Assembly (NCBI GenBank): GCA_965198185.1
Contig: CBDAOU010000001.1
Location: 992,001-1,056,000, forward strand
DNA: 64,000 nucleotides
Direction of reading: 5' to 3'
Origin: JAJECS01 sp965198185
GTDB lineage: Bacteria; Chloroflexota; UBA11872
The stretch's first letter is position 1; each line of letters starts with the position of its first letter. This document shows positions 16,050 to 23,607 of this stretch, piece after piece. A program made the translations under genes and the position numbers. The notes beneath the pieces were generated by a model. The model was not told the origin of the DNA and ran no database searches. It saw nothing but the letters and a program-made list of their open reading frames with translations.

Positions 16050-17519
16050 CTAGCGGCTTCCGGCCGCCTCAGCCCCCGCCGCGCGTGGACGGCGCCGACG
16101 GCGGTTCGACCGCGGGTTTCCCCCATTTGCGCCGTTCGACGTCGCTTTGCTGCCGCTGAGCCGTTCGCCGGGCATCACGCGCCGGCCATTGGCAGCCGCG
16201 GCCACTTCGGCAGGTTCGTCGGGTTCGCCGCCCGGCGGCAGTAGCTCAGTCTTCAGCTCATCCCAATAGCGCCGCGGGATGCGGCGCTCCAGGGAGTATT
16301 CGATCGACGCCAGCCGGTCGAGGTTGGCGCCGCTGACCAGGGTGACGGAGCGCCCCGCTCGTCCCATGCGGCCGGTCCGGCCGGTGCGGTGGGTGAACAT
16401 GTCGGGGTGATCGGGAATGTCGTAGTTGATCACCTGGGCCAGGCCGATGATGTCCAAGCCACGGGCGGCGACGTCGGTGGCGATCAGCACGTCGATCTCT
16501 TCCCGGCGGAAACGGTCCATGACGCGTTGCCGCGAGGGTTGGGGCATGCCGCCCTGGATGGCGTCCACCCGCAAGCCGCAGCGGCGCAAACGGTCGCGCA
16601 GGCGGTCGACCCCGCGGCGGGTGCGGCCGAACACGATCGTGGGCACGCCGGGCGACTGCTGCAAGATGCATTCAACCGCCGTGGCCTTTTCCATTTCGGG
16701 TACGACCCAGATCTCGTGATCGATGTCGGGCAGGTCTTCCGGCCGGGTGTCGAGTGCGATGTGCTTCGGGTCGCGCAGGTGCCGCAGGGTAAGGCGCGCC
16801 ACCCAGCCCGGCACGGTGGCCGAAAACAGGGCCGTCTGCCGGGAGGTCGGCGAATGGCGCAGGATCGCCTCGACCTGCGGCGCCATGCCGATGTCGAACA
16901 TGCGATCGGCCTCGTCGATCACGAACACGCGGAGCTCGTCAACGTGCAGGTCGCGGCTTTCGATCAGGTCCAGCACGCGACCCGGCGTGCCCACCACGAC
17001 CTGCGCGCCCTGGTCGAGCGCGCGGCGCTGGGGGGTGTAGCTGAGCCCGCCAACGATGCGCACCGCGGGCGGGATGTCTGGACCGAGGAGAGGATCGATG
17101 ACCGTTCCGATCTGCTCGGCGAGCTCACGGGTCGGCGCCAGCACGAGGGCCTGGACGCGCGGTAGTTCGGGGTCGAGACTCTCAATCATCGGGATGGCGT
17201 AAGCCAGCGTTTTGCCGGACCCGGTTCGGGCTTGCCCGACGACGTCGCGGCCTTCCAGCAAGTGCGGAATGCAGGCGGCTTGGATGGGGGTGGGACAGGT
17301 GATCTCGTCGGCCGCCAGCGCGTCGACGAGATCCGGTCGGACGCGCAGCGCGGTGAAACTTTCGATAGCGGGTGCCCTTCTGCTGAAACTGGCGCCCGCG
17401 GTGGGCCGGTTGATGTTTGCGGCCCGCGCCTTGCGTCGTGCGCTGGGCGCCTCTAGCTTTGCCAACCATACACAATCGCGCGGCCGCCGCGCAGTAGTAT
17501 CGTGGCACCGGCGCGCCAC
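16050..17519 (-). CDS. DEAD-box RNA helicase
   Basis: Helicase core with all family motifs: Q motif (CPTPIQAACIP), Walker A (ARTGSGKT), PTRELAEQ, TPGRVLD, VIDEADRMFD (DEAD), FSATVP (SAT), TDVAARGLDI and HRTGRTGRMGR. ATP-dependent RNA unwinding in RNA metabolism. The first ~45 residues are Arg-rich and not conserved; the 5' end is uncertain because the longest frame begins at 17519 and no good internal ATG is present (a TTG at 17465 is possible). The C-terminal ~70 residues are basic and disordered (SNRRRRRPRAAGAEAAGSR), as in many RNA-binding helicases. Confidence 0.9.
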   Translation of the reverse strand: MARRCHDTTARRPRDCVWLAKLEAPSARRKARAANINRPTAGASFSRRAPAIESFTALRVRPDLVDALAADEITCPTPIQAACIPHLLEGRDVVGQARTGSGKTLAYAIPMIESLDPELPRVQALVLAPTRELAEQIGTVIDPLLGPDIPPAVRIVGGLSYTPQRRALDQGAQVVVGTPGRVLDLIESRDLHVDELRVFVIDEADRMFDIGMAPQVEAILRHSPTSRQTALFSATVPGWVARLTLRHLRDPKHIALDTRPEDLPDIDHEIWVVPEMEKATAVECILQQSPGVPTIVFGRTRRGVDRLRDRLRRCGLRVDAIQGGMPQPSRQRVMDRFRREEIDVLIATDVAARGLDIIGLAQVINYDIPDHPDMFTHRTGRTGRMGRAGRSVTLVSGANLDRLASIEYSLERRIPRRYWDELKTELLPPGGEPDEPAEVAAAANGRRVMPGERLSGSKATSNGANGGNPRSNRRRRRPRAAGAEAAGSR

Positions 17520-17542
17520 CCGACGGACTCGAGGGCCCTGCG

Positions 17543-18058
17543 ATGACCGTGCCGCTATCGCCCCGTGCAGACGTCGAAGCGCTGTTCAAGGAATCGATGG
17601 CGGCCCTGGCCTCCGGCGTCGCGGTAGTGACGGGCGCGGCCCCCGACGGATCGCCGCGCGGGCTCACGGTCACGTCGATCGCGTCGTATTCCGCCCATCC
17701 GCCATCGGTGATCGTCTGCGTGGACGAGAGCTGCAACAGCTATGCGGCCCTCACGACCGGGAGCCACTTTGCGGCTCACCTGCTGCCGGCCGAGCAAGCC
17801 GACGTCGCCAAGCTGTTTGCCTCCAGCGCCACCGACAAGTTCGACCAGGTGTCGTGGACGCGTTGGAACGACGGGCTGCCAATCCTCAGTGACGTGCTGG
17901 CCGTGGTGATTTGCCGCCGCATGAGCACCACGGTGCACGGGGACCACGCGATCCTGGTGGGCGAGGTGGTCGACGGGTCCATGCGGCAGGCGCAGCCGCT
18001 GGTCTACTGGCGCCGCGGGTTCTACGAAGGGCCCGGCCACCCGACGGGCGGCGGATAG
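17543..18058 (+). CDS. Flavin reductase family protein (FMN-binding)
   Basis: 171 residues. The flavin reductase-like split barrel is evident: FKESMAALASGVAVVTGAAP at the start, GLTVTSIASYSAHPPSVIVC (flavin-phosphate region) and HGDHAILVGEVVDG near the end. Family members reduce FMN or FAD with NAD(P)H to supply a partner monooxygenase, or act directly on a substrate. No monooxygenase partner lies next to it. It is divergent from the DEAD-box helicase gene; downstream a palindromic repeat separates it from the next gene. Confidence 0.88.
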   Translation: MTVPLSPRADVEALFKESMAALASGVAVVTGAAPDGSPRGLTVTSIASYSAHPPSVIVCVDESCNSYAALTTGSHFAAHLLPAEQADVAKLFASSATDKFDQVSWTRWNDGLPILSDVLAVVICRRMSTTVHGDHAILVGEVVDGSMRQAQPLVYWRRGFYEGPGHPTGGG

Positions 18059-18066
18059 CCAAAAAA

Positions 18067-18092
18067 GGGCAACCACAAGGGTTGCCCCTACC
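18067..18092. repeat. Palindromic repeat GGGCAACC...GGTTGCCC
   Basis: GGGCAACC (18067-18074), loop ACAAG, GGTTGCCC (18080-18087), followed by CTACC. It lies just after the flavin reductase stop and directly before the ribosome site of the next gene. Its layout (GGGC arm, CACAAGGG centre, GCCC arm, CTAC tail) is the mirror of the GTAGGGGCG TCCCTTGTGG GCGCCC type seen twice at 22778-22953. The hairpin could also act as a weak terminator. Confidence 0.65.
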
Positions 18093-18105
18093 AAAGGGGG
18101 CAGCG

Positions 18106-19893
18106 ATGGCAGCGACGGCGCGTGATTTCCTGGCGGACCGGGGCTACCGGGCGGAGCCCATCTACCTGACCGATCTGGACCGCGTCTCCCCGGCGTCGGC
18201 GCTGGCGCCCGATCTGCGCCCAAACACCTGGCAGACGCTGCCCTACGAGACGGAGGACCGGCACGGGGTGCTGCTGTGGGCCGGCTTCGAATCGCAGTCG
18301 CCGGCGGTCACCTATCCCATGGATCGGCGCGGTTGGCACGCCATCTGCGTGGGCTTTCATCCCACCACCGAGGACCAGGGCTGGCTGGGGCAGGTGCTGG
18401 TGAAGCTGAGCGGCGACGACACCTATTCGATGCTGCGCTGGGACGGACCGCAGGGGCTGGACGGCCACACGCGCCGCCAGCGGTTCGAGGAGCTGTTCTG
18501 GCGCGTGGCCAAGCTCGACGGACAAGACCTGGTGTTCGAGCAAATCGCGCGGCGCGTGGCGGCGGGCGATGGGCCGGGGACGATCCAGGGCGACGCGGCC
18601 AAGATCGCCTACGTCAAGCTCGTGCCGCTCTCGGACGCGGAGGCGGCGGCGCACGAGTGCGACCTGCGCGACGCCTCCACGCACCGGCTGTTTGGGCACA
18701 ACGACGCGTTCTATCCCTACACCTACCGCACCACGACTGCCGAGCAGATCCGGCGCGAGGTGGAGCCCTACCGGGAGACGGACTTTGGGCGTATCTACTG
18801 GGAGGTTGGCGGCGGCGACAAGCTCTACTACCCCACCACCGTTGGTCGCAATCCGGCTGATCTTCAACTGGCGGGCTACAGCCGACTGGGCGAGCGCCTG
18901 CTGGTGGAGAGCTTTCGCGAGCTGCGGCGCAACGGGGTCGATCCGGTGGAAGTCGCGCTACAGCACACCCACGACCTGGGCATGGAGTTCCACGCCAGCT
19001 ACCGCCTGGCCGCCTGGACCTATCCGCCGACCACGATGGAAGGGTATTTCACCGGGGGATATTTCGAGCGCCATCCGGAGCTGCACTGCATCGACCGCGA
19101 GGGCCGGCTTCTGCCGCGCCTGTCCTATGCGTTTCCGGAGACCCAGGAGTTCTGTCTTGCCGTGCTGCGGGAGGTGGCGGCCTATCCCGTTGACGGCATC
19201 GCGCTGCTGTTCAACCGGCGACCGCCGTATCTGGACTACGAAGCGCCGCTGGTCGAGAGCTTCAAGCGCGAGTTCGGCGAGGACCCGCACGACCTGGACG
19301 AGCGCGACCCGCGCTGGCTGGCCCACCGCGCCGCCGTGCTTACGGCGTTCATGCGGCGGCTGCGCGCCGAGATGGACGCCGCCGGCGCCGCGCGCCAGGG
19401 CAAGCGGATCGGCATCTCGGTGTGCGTGCTGGGCACGCAGGCCGACAACGACTTCTTCGGCCTGGATGTGGCCACCTGGGCGCGCGAAGGTCTGATCGAC
19501 ACGCTGATTCCCTACAGTCCCGCGCCGCTGGCCCTGCCGGTGGCCGAAGACACCTGGACGTCGGGCGAGCAGATCCGGCCGTTCGTCGAGGCGGTTCGGG
19601 GCACACGCTGTCTGATGGCGCCGAACCTGATGCCGCGCGATTTGAGCGCGGAGGACTACCGCCGCATGGCCTCGATGCTCTACGCCGCCGGGGCCGAGCA
19701 TCTCTTCGTGTGGGACTGTGCCGGTTCGTGGTTCCGCGCGAACTGTCAGGCGCCCTGGAACGCGCTGCGCCGACTGGGCCACCGGGACGAGATCGAAGCC
19801 TGGCGACAGGCGGGCGAGCCCAGCCTGGCGAACCCCACGATGCCCGTCCGCCGGCTGGGCGGCTGGGATATGACGACCATCGCCCCCGGCTGA
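18106..19893 (+). CDS. Glycoside-hydrolase-like protein (family 10-like TIM barrel)
   Basis: 595 residues from ATG 18106, which has an AAAGGGGG ribosome site; the longer frame upstream overlaps the flavin reductase gene. The middle and C-terminal parts look like a glycosyl-hydrolase-like barrel: VALQHTHDLGMEFHASYRLA, ISVCVLGTQADNDFFGLDVA, WAREGLIDTLIPYSPAPLAL and MLYAAGAEHLFVWDCAG. The N-terminal ~200 residues resemble a sugar-binding beta domain. No signal peptide is seen. Substrate unknown. Together with the DUF2961 and Gfo/Idh/MocA genes that follow, it suggests a small carbohydrate-processing cluster. Confidence 0.7.
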   Translation: MAATARDFLADRGYRAEPIYLTDLDRVSPASALAPDLRPNTWQTLPYETEDRHGVLLWAGFESQSPAVTYPMDRRGWHAICVGFHPTTEDQGWLGQVLVKLSGDDTYSMLRWDGPQGLDGHTRRQRFEELFWRVAKLDGQDLVFEQIARRVAAGDGPGTIQGDAAKIAYVKLVPLSDAEAAAHECDLRDASTHRLFGHNDAFYPYTYRTTTAEQIRREVEPYRETDFGRIYWEVGGGDKLYYPTTVGRNPADLQLAGYSRLGERLLVESFRELRRNGVDPVEVALQHTHDLGMEFHASYRLAAWTYPPTTMEGYFTGGYFERHPELHCIDREGRLLPRLSYAFPETQEFCLAVLREVAAYPVDGIALLFNRRPPYLDYEAPLVESFKREFGEDPHDLDERDPRWLAHRAAVLTAFMRRLRAEMDAAGAARQGKRIGISVCVLGTQADNDFFGLDVATWAREGLIDTLIPYSPAPLALPVAEDTWTSGEQIRPFVEAVRGTRCLMAPNLMPRDLSAEDYRRMASMLYAAGAEHLFVWDCAGSWFRANCQAPWNALRRLGHRDEIEAWRQAGEPSLANPTMPVRRLGGWDMTTIAPG

Positions 19894-19902
19894 GCCGCGG
19901 AC

Positions 19903-19922
19903 GGGCGGTTCGCGAACCGCCC
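19903..19922. repeat. Perfect 20-base palindrome between convergent genes
   Basis: GGGCGGTTCGCGAACCGCCC is its own reverse complement and is followed by TTACG. It sits between the convergent glycoside-hydrolase-like gene and the DUF2961 gene, 10 and 5 bases from their stops, where it could serve as a two-way terminator. It belongs to the same repeat design as 11720-11740. Confidence 0.7.
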
Positions 19923-19927
19923 TTACG

Positions 19928-21485
19928 TCAAGATCGGCCGGCGGGCTCCGGGCGCAGCGCAAGCTCGCAGCCGTGGTCGTCGATGGCGCGTAGCGCGAAG
20001 ACCCAGGACCCCCACGATTGCCCAGCCATCCCGTCATCGGGGTTGTCGAGCTTGACCTGGAGCCGGTTCCAGCCGGCACGCAGCGACAGGCGACGCTCGC
20101 GATTGCGGAAGTAGTCGTGCCGGCCCAGCGACGCCCACGGACCGTCATCGACGCGTAGCCGCAGCTCGTTCACCCATCCGGCCTGCAGCGTGACGGCAGC
20201 GTCCGCGTCAACGTGCAGCCAGGTTTGCGCCAGCCCGACCGCCGGATAGGTCAACGAGTTCTCGGCGGCAATAGGACGGAACGCCAACGTGAAATCGACG
20301 AAGCCGTGGATGTCGGCGGCCGGCGCCCAGCGCGCGACATGCCGGTTGTTCGCGGCGCCAGGGCGAATCGGGCGGGTAGCCGGTCTCGGGGATTCGCTGA
20401 GCGGCATCGACCGAGCCATCGGCCGCCGCGACCAGCGCCGCTTCGTGATCCGGATGGAACGGACCGAGGAGCTGCCAGCGCGGTTCCGGGTCCGGCGCGC
20501 CCGTGGCGTCGAACGGCAGCTCGGCGCCGAGCAGGAGCTGGTCCCATGCCGGCATGCGGAAGAACGGTCGGTGGGGCGGTTCCTGATACCAGTACGCCGT
20601 GCTGCAAATGTCGTTGGCCATCGACCCGAATCGCACCTGAATCGCCCGGCCGAAGGGAATGGCGTCGGATTCGAAGAAGCGATAGGCGGCCAGCGTATGC
20701 CGGGCGAGGGCCGGGCCGAGGTCTTCCTGGGCGTAGTACGGCACGCCCTGGTCGAGATGCGTGGAAGGCCGATGCAGCACGCCGCCGTATGAAGCGCCAA
20801 ACGTGTCCTCACCGCCCGCGCCGCGCAGATGGGCGAACGATCCCTCCGGGGCGTCGGCAGAGTTTGTGAGGTAAATGTTCTCTGCGCCCGCGTGCGACCA
20901 GCGCGCCCGGTCGTCGCGCACGGCCACGCCGTAGTTGAAGCCCACCAAGCGGCCGCGGCCAACCGCGTCGAGCAGCAGGTAGTTCCGCCCGTAGGCCTCG
21001 CAGGGGTACTCGCGGCGGAACTTCGCATGGAACCGCAGCGGCGTTGGCGGCGATTCCGGCGGGTAGGCGTGCCAATCGATCTGGATCACGATCCCGGCGT
21101 CTTCCACGCCCGGTCCTGCTACGGCCTCGATGCGCGCGCCCTGCCGAAAGGGCATGGGAAACGTGGCCGTATACCCGGCGTGGAACTGTGTGGTGAGATA
21201 GCGCGAGTCCAGCGGGTAGGGCGGCAATCCGTGGAGCTGGCCGAAGAAGTCGCCCAGCGGCGCCTCCACGGCGGGGGTGTCGGCGCCGTCCCAGTAGATG
21301 CGCAGCACGATCTGGCGCTGGTGCGCGGGCGTCGGATGGCGCACGGTGGCCACGAAGATGCGGCGGATGCAGCCGGGGCCGTCGAGTTGGGCCAGCGTCA
21401 CCGGCGTGTCCGGCGGCAGGGCCTGGCTCGTCGTCACGCGCGCGGGGGTAAAACGCTCGGGCAACGCGAGCCACTCAGGGGTCAT
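19928..21485 (-). pseudogene. DUF2961 domain protein interrupted by a frameshift
   Basis: Start ATG 21485. The N-terminal ~370 residues show the DUF2961 beta fold: LDGPGCIRRIFVATVRHP, RIYWDGADTPAVEAPLGDFF, YPLDSRYLTTQFHAGYTATF and IVIQIDWHAYPPES. Near 20365 the frame is shifted: GYPPDSP should continue GAANNRHVARWAPAAD and then a C-terminal carbohydrate-module-like part (WNRLQVKLDNPDDGMAGQ) to a stop at 19928. One extra base, most simply a T in CCCTGGCGCC, explains it. DUF2961 proteins are thought to process glycans. Convergent with the glycoside-hydrolase-like gene. Either a young pseudogene or an assembly indel. Confidence 0.8.
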
Positions 21486-21561
21486 CGACCACTCGCTCGG
21501 CCCCAACGGATCTCGGAGGCATCGGGCGGGTTGGTTGGCGGCCCCGCGGGCAGGTCCGGCT

Positions 21562-21584
21562 CCTTCTCCCCGTGCGGGAGAAGG
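21562..21584. repeat. Palindromic repeat CCTTCTCCC/GGGAGAAGG
   Basis: CCTTCTCCC (21562-21570), loop CGTGC, GGGAGAAGG (21576-21584), followed by GTGGGATGAGGGG. Nine-base perfect arms. Related copies: 23505-23527 (clean) and 9511-9545 (worn), and a worn copy over the end of the Gfo/Idh/MocA gene (about 21625-21660). Confidence 0.7.
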
Positions 21585-21627
21585 GTGGGATGAGGGGTCG
21601 TCACTGTTGTAGGGCGCGTTTCCACCC

Positions 21628-22686
21628 TCACCCTTGCCCTTTTCCATCCAGGGATAGGTGACCGGAGGGCACCGCGGACACGGCGCCATCAAAGGGTCCT
21701 TTGTGGCTGGCGTAGATGGCCTCGCACAGCCGCATCGTCACCAGGGCGTCCTCCAGCGTGCTCCAGGGACGGCGGCCGTTGAGGATGCAGTCGGCGAAGT
21801 GGCGCGTCTCGTTGAAGAACGGGCCGCCCTCGGGCGTGAGGTCCAGCGGCGCTTCGTAGGCATCTCCGTCCGCGAAGAGCTCGAACGTCTCGGGCTGGTG
21901 CGCCTCCTCGGGCGGGCTCATGCGCGTGAGGTCCATGTAGGCCGAGAAGTCCTCGGCGTGCAGCTCAGCCTGCTGGATGCGGGTGCCGACGCCAAAGTGC
22001 GACATCAGCACCGCCCGTGCGCCGTTGGCGAACGTAATCACGGCGTTGTGCCGCTCACGCGCGGGGCTGGAGCGGTAGGTCTCGGCATGGACGTGGGTCA
22101 CGACGCCGGTCGTCTCCATCGAATCCCCCACCAGCCAGCGCAGCAGGTCGACGTGGTGGATCGAGTCGCATATCAACGCCGGCGGCATGAGACCCCGGCG
22201 CATGTTCTCGACCACGCGGTCGCTCGGGTCCTTGTTGTAGGTCGCGGCGGCGTGCACCGGCCCGCCGCGGGCGAGCACCAGCCGCTTGACGGCGAGAATC
22301 TGGGGGAAATAGCGGCGGTTGAAGGAGGCGATGGCCATGGCCGTGCTGGCCGCCTCGGCCTCGATCATGGCCGCCGTGTCGGCGCTGGTGTTGCCCGGCG
22401 ACTTCTCGACGGAGGTGTGGATGCCGCGCCCCAGGCACTCGCGCACGATGGGCAGGAGTTGCCCGGGCAGCGTGACCACGTAGACCACGTCGGGCCGGGC
22501 GTGGTCCAGCATCTCGCGGTAGTCGGTGACGGCGACCTCGGGTTCGAATGCGGCCGCCGCCGCCAGGCGCTGCTCGTCGAGGTCCGCCACGCCGACCAGC
22601 CGCATCTCGGGCTCGTCGGCAATCATCTGGAGGTGACCGCTGCCGTGGTTGCCGGCGCCGATCACCGCCGCCTTGAGGGACGCCAT
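21628..22686 (-). CDS. Gfo/Idh/MocA family oxidoreductase
   Basis: 352 residues. N-terminal Rossmann fold with LKAAVIGAGNHGSGHLQMIA, the family EKSPGNT motif near residue 95 (EKP equivalent), and HHVDLLRWLVGD in the catalytic half. NAD(P)-dependent sugar or inositol dehydrogenase family; the exact substrate is unknown. The last nine residues, LSLDGKGQG, and the stop codon are encoded by a worn palindromic repeat; see the pyrE entry for the same tail. Divergent from pyrE. Confidence 0.88.
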   Translation of the reverse strand: MASLKAAVIGAGNHGSGHLQMIADEPEMRLVGVADLDEQRLAAAAAFEPEVAVTDYREMLDHARPDVVYVVTLPGQLLPIVRECLGRGIHTSVEKSPGNTSADTAAMIEAEAASTAMAIASFNRRYFPQILAVKRLVLARGGPVHAAATYNKDPSDRVVENMRRGLMPPALICDSIHHVDLLRWLVGDSMETTGVVTHVHAETYRSSPARERHNAVITFANGARAVLMSHFGVGTRIQQAELHAEDFSAYMDLTRMSPPEEAHQPETFELFADGDAYEAPLDLTPEGGPFFNETRHFADCILNGRRPWSTLEDALVTMRLCEAIYASHKGPFDGAVSAVPSGHLSLDGKGQG

Positions 22687-22777
22687 AGCGCTAGCTCCTC
22701 ATGCCTAAAGGTCGTGTCGAATAGCCATTGACGCATAATGACCCGATTTGCGCCGCCATGGGGCGTCCACGGCCAGT

Positions 22778-22953
22778 CCGTGTAGGGGCGTCCCTTGTGG
22801 GCGCCCGCCCGCAACCGGCGCCTTGGGGGGGAAGCTGAATGGCAGGCACCGATCGCGAACGGCCGCGCCTCCGTGTAGGGGCGTCCCTCGTGGGCGCCCT
22901 GCCGCAACCGGCGCCTGGGAGGTGAAGCCGATGGCAGGCAGCGATCGCGAGCG
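22778..22953. repeat. Direct duplication of ~83 bp including the pyrE start
   Basis: Copy A (22778-22861) and copy B (22871-22953) share CCGTGTAGGGGCGTCCCT, then GTGGGCGCCC, CCGCAACCGGCGCC and a version of ATGGCAGGCA-CGATCGCGA. Each contains a palindromic repeat (GTAGGGGCGTCCCTTGTGGG type) and the first codons of pyrE. Only copy B reads on into the full pyrE gene. This looks like a duplication of repeat plus gene start, leaving a false start ahead of the true one. Confidence 0.75.
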
Positions 22954-23536
22954 ACTGCGCCGCATGCTGCAAGAGCGCTCGTTCATCACCGGCACGTTCA
23001 AGCTCTCGTCCGGCGCCACCAGCTCGTACTTCTTCGACGGCAAGCAGGTCACGCTGGACCCAGCGGGGGCGCACCTGGCGGGCGAGGCAGTGCTGCAACT
23101 GATTCGGGAGCGGGCGCCCGAGGCCACGGCCGTGGCGGGACCCACCGTGGGCGCGGACCCGATCGTGTCCGCCGTCATGCTGCTGAGCGCCGCCACCGAT
23201 CAGCCGCTGGCCGGGCTGCTGGTCCGCAGCGAGCGCAAGGACCACGGCACGGAGCGCATCATCGAAGGGCCGCTGCAGCGCGGCATGCGCGTCGTCATCG
23301 TCGACGACGCCGCGACCACGGGCGGGTCATTGGTCCACACGGCGCGCTGCCTGCGCGAAGCCGACCTGGATCTCGAGGCCGTCCTGGCCATCACACTGGT
23401 CGACCGCCTGGCCGGCTTTGAGGCCGCCATGGCCGAGATCGACGTCCCCGCCGCCAGCGTATTCACCCTCGACGACTTCACACCGCCGGATGGCACGTCC
23501 GGTCCCCTCTCCCTCAATGGGAGAGGGTTAGGGTGA
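22931..23536 (+). CDS. pyrE: Orotate phosphoribosyltransferase
   Basis: 201 residues from ATG 22931, chosen because MAGSDRERLRRMLQERSFIT matches the family start and GGAGG-like GGGAGGTG lies 6 bases upstream. Landmarks: GTFKLSSGATSSYFFDGKQV, LLVRSERKDHGTERIIEG (flexible loop lysines) and the PRPP-binding VVIVDDAATTGGSLVH. It makes orotidine 5'-phosphate from orotate and PRPP in pyrimidine synthesis. The last ~11 residues, PLSLNGRGLG and the TGA, are encoded by a palindromic repeat (23505-23527) and are not part of the enzyme fold. Confidence 0.92.
   Translation: MAGSDRERLRRMLQERSFITGTFKLSSGATSSYFFDGKQVTLDPAGAHLAGEAVLQLIRERAPEATAVAGPTVGADPIVSAVMLLSAATDQPLAGLLVRSERKDHGTERIIEGPLQRGMRVVIVDDAATTGGSLVHTARCLREADLDLEAVLAITLVDRLAGFEAAMAEIDVPAASVFTLDDFTPPDGTSGPLSLNGRGLG
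23505..23527. repeat. Palindromic repeat supplying the end of pyrE
   Basis: CCCTCTCCC (23505-23513), loop TCAAT, GGGAGAGGG (23519-23527), then TTAGGGTGAGGG. Nine-base perfect arms. The TGA inside GGGTGAGGG is the pyrE stop codon. The same repeat type is frequent in many bacterial genomes. Confidence 0.75.
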
Positions 23537-23607
23537 GGGTGTCGCCGCTGAATATGATCCACGCCGGAGCATCCACGGCAAGCGCCGGGTAGGCAGGCAG
23601 GGGGGCG

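Noticed and set aside
17911..18105. A longer start for the glycoside-hydrolase-like gene
   Set aside because: The extension overlaps the flavin reductase gene, crosses a palindromic repeat and has no family similarity; the ATG at 18106 has a good ribosome site.
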